Shown: in pieces, positions 5,496 through 7,714 of the stretch
How the letters are laid out: each line of letters opens with the position of its first letter
Position numbering within the stretch: the stretch's first letter is position 1
Assembly (NCBI GenBank): GCA_050305935.1
Contig: JBNLGG010000117.1
Span: forward strand, 1 to 7,714
DNA: 7,714 nt
From: CAJXNP01 sp050305935
GTDB taxonomy: Bacteria; Bacteroidota; Bacteroidia; Cytophagales; Cyclobacteriaceae
Direction: 5' to 3'
The notes under the pieces: model-generated
What the model was told of the DNA's origin: nothing
The model's database searches: none
What the model saw: only the letters and a program-made list of their open reading frames with translations
Translations under genes and position numbers: made by a program

Positions 5496-5867
5496 TCATC
5501 TGGTTCTTCCTGGATTCCCGATATATAAATTATTGCGTTTGCAATTTAATCCGTTGCCGTCTAAATACCTTACATGCCAACCATGATAAAACTTTTCCAA
5601 TCTGCTGGCTATGAACCTCCCTAATTTTATTGTTTTTTCTGGCGATCTATGCTCAACTAGGTTTTTTGATTTGCTGTAATACCATTTGCCAAACATTATA
5701 CAAGCTATTAAGTCTTCTCTATTAACTTCTGCATATAAACCTTCTCCGCTTCCGTCTAAATGAATAATCCCAATACCATTTTTGATTTCGCACCGATTAC
5801 GGTTGATTGAATTGTAATTAGCCCTATTGGGAAGCAGACGACTTTTTCTGATTCGTATCAGTTCCAT
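5496..5867 (-). CDS. HNH-like protein with lost active-site histidines
   Basis: The 123-residue protein follows the layout of the phage HNH family whose core is normally an LHR, then VDHxDGNGLxxRxxNL segment. Residues 26-55 match the usual N-terminal part (repeated strands, then an EDL helix), and KWYYS at 61-65 the usual aromatic strand. The core at 97-118 reads WHVRYLDGNGLNCKRNNLYI: the DH pair is replaced by Arg100-Tyr101. The earlier LHR is LGR (Gly83). The Asn and Gly residues are kept. The zinc/metal and general-base histidines are therefore missing, so nuclease activity is doubtful while DNA binding could survive. Start 5867 has GGA 11 bases ahead. Unusual spacers on both sides suggest insertion. 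It may be a decayed homing endonuclease, a DNA-binding derivative, or a family with an alternative metal site. Confidence 0.7.
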   Translation of the reverse strand: MELIRIRKSRLLPNRANYNSINRNRCEIKNGIGIIHLDGSGEGLYAEVNREDLIACIMFGKWYYSKSKNLVEHRSPEKTIKLGRFIASRLEKFYHGWHVRYLDGNGLNCKRNNLYIGNPGRTR

Positions 5868-5985
5868 CGCCTATATTTTCCACGATATAAATCCAAAAAG
5901 CAAGAAAATTCTTAGCACTGCGTTGCGAAAATGGCATATTTTGCCAAAAATTATATGCTGTGCTGTGTATTTTACAGTTTTTCAT
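5824..5985 (-). CDS. Possible 53-residue small gene, uncertain
   Basis: An open frame starts at ATG 5985, overlapping the end of the 60-residue gene by 14 bases, and ends at TAG, 44 bases into the HNH-like gene. The product is polar with one aromatic stretch (FLAFWIYIV) and no motif. It would fill the 104-base spacer, but the long overlap with the HNH-like gene is unlike the 1 to 16 base overlaps elsewhere, and no good ribosome site is seen. The spacer may be non-coding instead. Confidence 0.27.
   Translation of the reverse strand: MKNCKIHSTAYNFWQNMPFSQRSAKNFLAFWIYIVENIGDGTDTNQKKSSASQ
5928..5946 (-). terminator. Weak hairpin ahead of the HNH-like gene, possible terminator
   Basis: TGGCA (5932-5936) and TGCCA (5942-5946) form a 5-bp stem with a 5-base loop. 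On the minus strand it is followed by TTTT. The stem is short and only 60% G+C, so it would be a weak terminator or attenuator at best. It lies in the 104-base spacer between the 60-residue gene and the HNH-like gene. Confidence 0.25.
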
Positions 5986-6154
5986 GGTCTCGCAAAAACT
6001 CATGCTGCTGTTTTCTCGTTATTTTGCCGGATGCGTGAAACAATTCCAGAACGTCAAAAACAAACTCGGGCTGGTTGTGAATTATAACGAGTTTGCCGGT
6101 CTTTCGGTTTCGCCATTTGGTGTTTTGTTTTATTGAGGTTTTTAGGTCATTCAT
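5972..6154 (-). CDS. Unrecognised 60-residue protein
   Basis: Not recognised. The N-terminal half is basic and beta-like (TKWRNRKTGKLVIIHN). The C-terminal half is helical and ends in ITRKQQHEFLRDHEKL, so this could be a small beta-beta-alpha fold with nucleic-acid contacts, as inference. It overlaps the stop of the two-helix membrane protein by 8 bases, which supports it. The ATG at 6154 is the first in the frame. There is no Cys pair or membrane segment. Downstream lies the spacer before the HNH-like gene. Confidence 0.65.
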   Translation of the reverse strand: MNDLKTSIKQNTKWRNRKTGKLVIIHNQPEFVFDVLELFHASGKITRKQQHEFLRDHEKL

Positions 6155-6323
6155 CGTTATCGTCTTTTTTAATTAAATACACACCGCCGATTAACAACCC
6201 TGCAAAGACCGCCACAAATGATATCATTTTAAATGTTTCAACCAAACCTTCAGAAATAACAACCTTCCCGATAACTAACGCGAATGGAATTGAAACCATA
6301 AGATACCCTAAAGCCTTTTTCAT
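6147..6323 (-). CDS. Two-helix membrane protein with acidic tail, 58 residues
   Basis: Two hydrophobic segments, about residues 4-23 and 31-51, are joined by a short loop with EGLVET, and the tail KKDDNDE is charged. The size and hairpin form fit small holin-like phage membrane proteins, but no lysin lies in this window, so that label is only a suggestion. ATG 6323 is chosen because AGAGGG lies nine bases ahead and the HNH gene stops four bases upstream. The frame stays open to 6368, which would overlap the HNH C terminus. The stop overlaps the next ATG by 8 bases. Confidence 0.68.
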   Translation of the reverse strand: MKKALGYLMVSIPFALVIGKVVISEGLVETFKMISFVAVFAGLLIGGVYLIKKDDNDE

Positions 6324-6327
6324 TTTC

Positions 6328-6630
6328 CTAATCCCTCTCTTGTTTGGTTTTGTCATGGCACTCAACACAAAGCGTCTCCATGTGCTCAGGCGATCCCAAC
6401 AGATATTCCCTGATAACCTGATAAATCACACTCCAATTGACAACCCCGAGCTTGTGATGGACTTCGACAAATACCTCTTTACCTTTCGCCTTGGACTGTT
6501 TCGCGCCGCATTTGCAGCATGTGTATCTGTCACGCTTCAATACTGATTGGCGCTCTCTTGAGTGCAGCCATAGCTTTCTGAGGGCCGCTTTTATTTTGCT
6601 GTTGGGGGTGTAGGGTAGGCGCTTTCCCAT
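6328..6630 (-). CDS. HNH endonuclease
   Basis: HNH nucleases cut DNA with a beta-beta-alpha-metal site. Several phages encode one beside the terminase, where in HK97-like phages it aids packaging or cos cleavage. The 100-residue product has an Arg/Lys-rich head (residues 1-35), then a zinc knuckle pair: Cys38-x2-Cys41 (CCKC) and Cys88-x2-Cys91 followed by His92. Between them lies EVHHK at 56-60, where His58/His59 supply the catalytic and metal histidines. The site looks intact, in contrast to the second HNH-like protein about 500 bases downstream. The start shares one base with the previous stop (TAATG), and the ribosome site is weak, so coupling is likely. It could also be a free-standing homing nuclease. 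The call as an HNH protein is firm, the role is not. Confidence 0.87.
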   Translation of the reverse strand: MGKRLPYTPNSKIKAALRKLWLHSRERQSVLKRDRYTCCKCGAKQSKAKGKEVFVEVHHKLGVVNWSVIYQVIREYLLGSPEHMETLCVECHDKTKQERD

Positions 6631-6779
6631 TAATTATAGCTCGCCCAAGCCATGAAACCCATAATTGCTCCAGCAATGGCAAGTTGCGTTGTTCTGTATT
6701 CTGGGAATCCAGCAATTGATGATATTATTCCAGCCATCGAAAACATACCCCAAGCAATCCATAATTTTTGTTTATTCAT
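6630..6779 (-). CDS. Small two-helix membrane protein, 49 residues
   Basis: Unrecognised. Hydrophobic stretches lie at about residues 6-25 and 33-48, separated by FPEYRTTQ, and the chain ends right after the second helix with WASYN. It is preceded by one of the best ribosome sites in the window (AGGAGGTG, 6786-6793, six bases before ATG) and its start overlaps the previous stop as ATGA. The stop shares one base with the HNH start. Strong translation and small size are in keeping with a membrane accessory such as a holin or exclusion protein, but no diagnostic motif is seen. Confidence 0.68.
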   Translation of the reverse strand: MNKQKLWIAWGMFSMAGIISSIAGFPEYRTTQLAIAGAIMGFMAWASYN

Positions 6780-7234
6780 CCCACACACCTCCTGCTTTCA
6801 AGTTCGGCGATCTGGTCTGCTCTGTAGCCGGATGATTGTAGTTCTTGTTTGGTTGGTAGGCGCCAATTGGCATAGGCCGTGTAGTCTAGCTGATTCCTTA
6901 CTCGCGCTGTCCACGGAGAGTCATTAAACGAATAAACCCAAATACCAGCAGAATCACCACAGAATTTATAGAAATGGGCGTTCCCGCCAGATACAACCAC
7001 CGGATCACCGTCGCGCAGCTTTGGCAGGGGGAAGCGGGCTTTTTCTGACCATCTTGTTGAGTCCCTACCATACGCTGTCAAATATCTCGGTGGGTCTAAA
7101 TCCGGCTGGAACCCAACAAATTTTCTTAATTCCCATTTATCTCCTCGATAAATTTGAAACTCCAACTCCATCCCAAACCGTAATTCCCCACTCAGCATCA
7201 TGTCTGGTACTTTTTTGGGGTCTATTTCTCGCAT
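6776..7234 (-). CDS. Unrecognised 152-residue protein
   Basis: Function unknown. The protein looks soluble and beta-rich, with many aromatic and charged residues: MELEFQIYRGDKWELRKFVG (21-40), a Pro-rich loop, GDPVVVSGG (76-84) and IWVYSFNDSPW (98-108). Near the C terminus is ANWRLPTKQELQ (122-133), which resembles the WRLPTxxEL motif of DUF1566/Lcl-type proteins, followed by a helix to the end. The similarity is short and may be chance. GGAGG lies eight bases ahead of ATG 7234. It overlaps the Lar-like gene by 13 bases and the membrane gene by 4 bases. There are no Cys pairs despite the zinc-rich neighbours. Confidence 0.75.
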   Translation of the reverse strand: MREIDPKKVPDMMLSGELRFGMELEFQIYRGDKWELRKFVGFQPDLDPPRYLTAYGRDSTRWSEKARFPLPKLRDGDPVVVSGGNAHFYKFCGDSAGIWVYSFNDSPWTARVRNQLDYTAYANWRLPTKQELQSSGYRADQIAELESRRCVG

Positions 7235-7404
7235 GATTCAATCCTCCTGTTCCAAACATCTATGACATATTTTAGCGGTGCCCCAGGACCTTCAGCTCCG
7301 CAACTCCTACAAATAACACTATAGCTTTCCATCCCATTGCTTGTTATATCAACATATTTGTTCCCGCAAAACGGACACGGCTTCAATTCAACTTCGTTTT
7401 CCAT
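7222..7404 (-). CDS. Lar-like zinc-ribbon protein (restriction alleviation family)
   Basis: The 60 residues have the signature of small phage Lar-type proteins: LKPCPFCGN (Cys10/Cys13), a beta segment, CRSCGAEGPG (Cys32/Cys35) and the closing VWNRR at 50-54. The Rac-prophage Lar protein reduces type I restriction by changing modification activity. Most phage homologues carry this name by similarity only and some may be general zinc-ribbon adaptors. It would act in the cytoplasm and might protect incoming or replicating phage DNA. The start is fixed by GGGAGG six bases ahead, in a leader shared with two other genes. It overlaps the 152-residue gene by 13 bases. Confidence 0.82.
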   Translation of the reverse strand: MENEVELKPCPFCGNKYVDITSNGMESYSVICRSCGAEGPGAPLKYVIDVWNRRIESCEK

Positions 7405-7417
7405 CCTTGGCCTCCCT
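7401..7417 (-). promoter_or_regulatory. Ribosome-binding leader shared with two other genes (copy 3)
   Basis: On the minus strand it reads AGGGAGGCCAAGGATGG, with ATG as the Lar-like start. It matches the leader at 1434-1450 in 14 of 17 bases with the ATG in the same register. It has a stronger Shine-Dalgarno core (GGGAGG). Confidence 0.45.
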
Positions 7418-7714
7418 TAATCGTTTACTGCGCGTTGGAACTCCTGAACGGATTCAAGCGGTATTCTGTTGTATCCACCAGGTCCGCTTATGGGTTCTCC
7501 AATCTTGTTTAGCATTATCCTGACAGCACCATTGCCTATATTAAAAATACCGCCAACAATGCGCTGAGATTTGTATTTCCGATATAAAATCCTTATTGCA
7601 TCTGAGAAACAATCAAATCCAAGCTCCTGAGCGCGTTCTAAATTGTCTGGGTAATAGTGTATCGGTTGATATTTTGAGTCTTTTTTATGGTACTTGTGTT
7701 TTTTTGATTCAGCT
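7417..7714 (-). CDS. Helix-turn-helix DNA-binding protein, C-terminal part (runs off right edge)
   Basis: The 98 visible residues begin inside the gene and end at TAA 7417. After a basic, Lys/His/Tyr-rich part and an amphipathic helix (RAQELGFDCFSDAIRILYRK) there is a helix-turn-helix-like segment at visible residues 50-73: QRIVGGIFNI, a short turn, then AVRIMLNKIG. GPGGYN follows. This layout recalls small phage regulators in which a Gly-Gly turn closes the recognition helix. The remaining tail is polar. It may regulate this operon or act in DNA packaging-site recognition, neither of which is shown. The stop lies 12 bases before the Lar-like ATG, and the Lar-like ribosome site sits in the gap. 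The start and full length are not visible. Confidence 0.65.
   Translation of the reverse strand, partial: AESKKHKYHKKDSKYQPIHYYPDNLERAQELGFDCFSDAIRILYRKYKSQRIVGGIFNIGNGAVRIMLNKIGEPISGPGGYNRIPLESVQEFQRAVND

Noticed and set aside
5419..5499. 26-codon minus-strand frame in the GC-rich spacer
   Set aside because: It has an ATGA junction with the HNH-like gene, but its Pro/Gly/Arg-rich product follows from base composition and it has no motif or clear ribosome site; kept only as a note.
5455..5520. tRNA-like text (GGCTCAGTTGG resembling a D-loop, GGTTC resembling a T-loop)
   Set aside because: The D-stem does not pair, no acceptor or anticodon stem can be formed, and the right part codes for the HNH-like C terminus.
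6024..6040. TGCCGGATGCGTGAA resembling an enterobacterial REP element
   Set aside because: It encodes residues of the 60-residue protein, is single copy here and has no partner inverted arm.
6133..6546. 137-codon plus-strand open frame
   Set aside because: It lies across the minus-strand HNH and membrane genes, has no ribosome site or domain, and the HNH Cys/His pattern on the other strand is decisive.
1..7714. Promoters, CRISPR arrays, insertion sequences or attachment sites
   Set aside because: No convincing -35/-10 pair, spaced repeat array, transposase, terminal inverted repeat or integrase-linked direct repeat was seen on reading both strands.

Overview
The window looks like part of a tailed double-stranded DNA phage (Caudoviricetes) or prophage, caught in its DNA-packaging and head region. 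The evidence is a recognisable small terminase subunit (4039-4413), large terminase subunit (2235-4049) and the N-terminal 228 residues of a portal protein (1-684, running off the left edge). Every credible gene is on the minus strand, so transcription runs from high to low coordinates. Genes are packed start to stop, many overlapping by exactly 4 or 11 bases, as expected of one long phage operon with translational coupling. No rRNA, tRNA, CRISPR array, transposase or integrase is visible, and the host cannot be named from this sequence.

In transcription order, the right part (7714 to 4414) is an accessory run ahead of the terminase. It holds a partial helix-turn-helix protein, a Lar-like zinc-ribbon protein, an unrecognised 152-residue protein, a two-helix membrane protein, an intact-looking HNH endonuclease, a second two-helix membrane protein and a 60-residue unknown. 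After these come an HNH-like protein that has lost its key histidines, a 151-residue protein with several zinc ribbons, a small protein with a DnaJ-like CxxCxG pair, and one or two tiny unknowns. The HNH-like gene stands out because the only two sizeable spacers in the window flank it: an AT-rich stretch with a hairpin on its 5' side and a very GC-rich stretch with hairpins on its 3' side.

The centre is the terminase pair, overlapping by 11 bases. In many phages the portal follows directly, but here eight small genes (43 to 107 residues; 2250 down to 674) come between. Two are Cys-rich, two are membrane proteins and the rest are unrecognised. The last of them overlaps the portal start by 11 bases.

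How the parts work together: TerS, TerL and portal form the genome-packaging motor, and an HNH protein beside a terminase is a known arrangement in which it assists packaging or cuts DNA. The many zinc-ribbon micro-proteins and small membrane proteins are probably host-takeover, anti-restriction or lysis-related accessories, but only the Lar-like protein has a named family that suggests a job. Eight genes lie outside simple long-ORF calls because they are under 60 codons. They were found by reading the minus strand between the larger genes.
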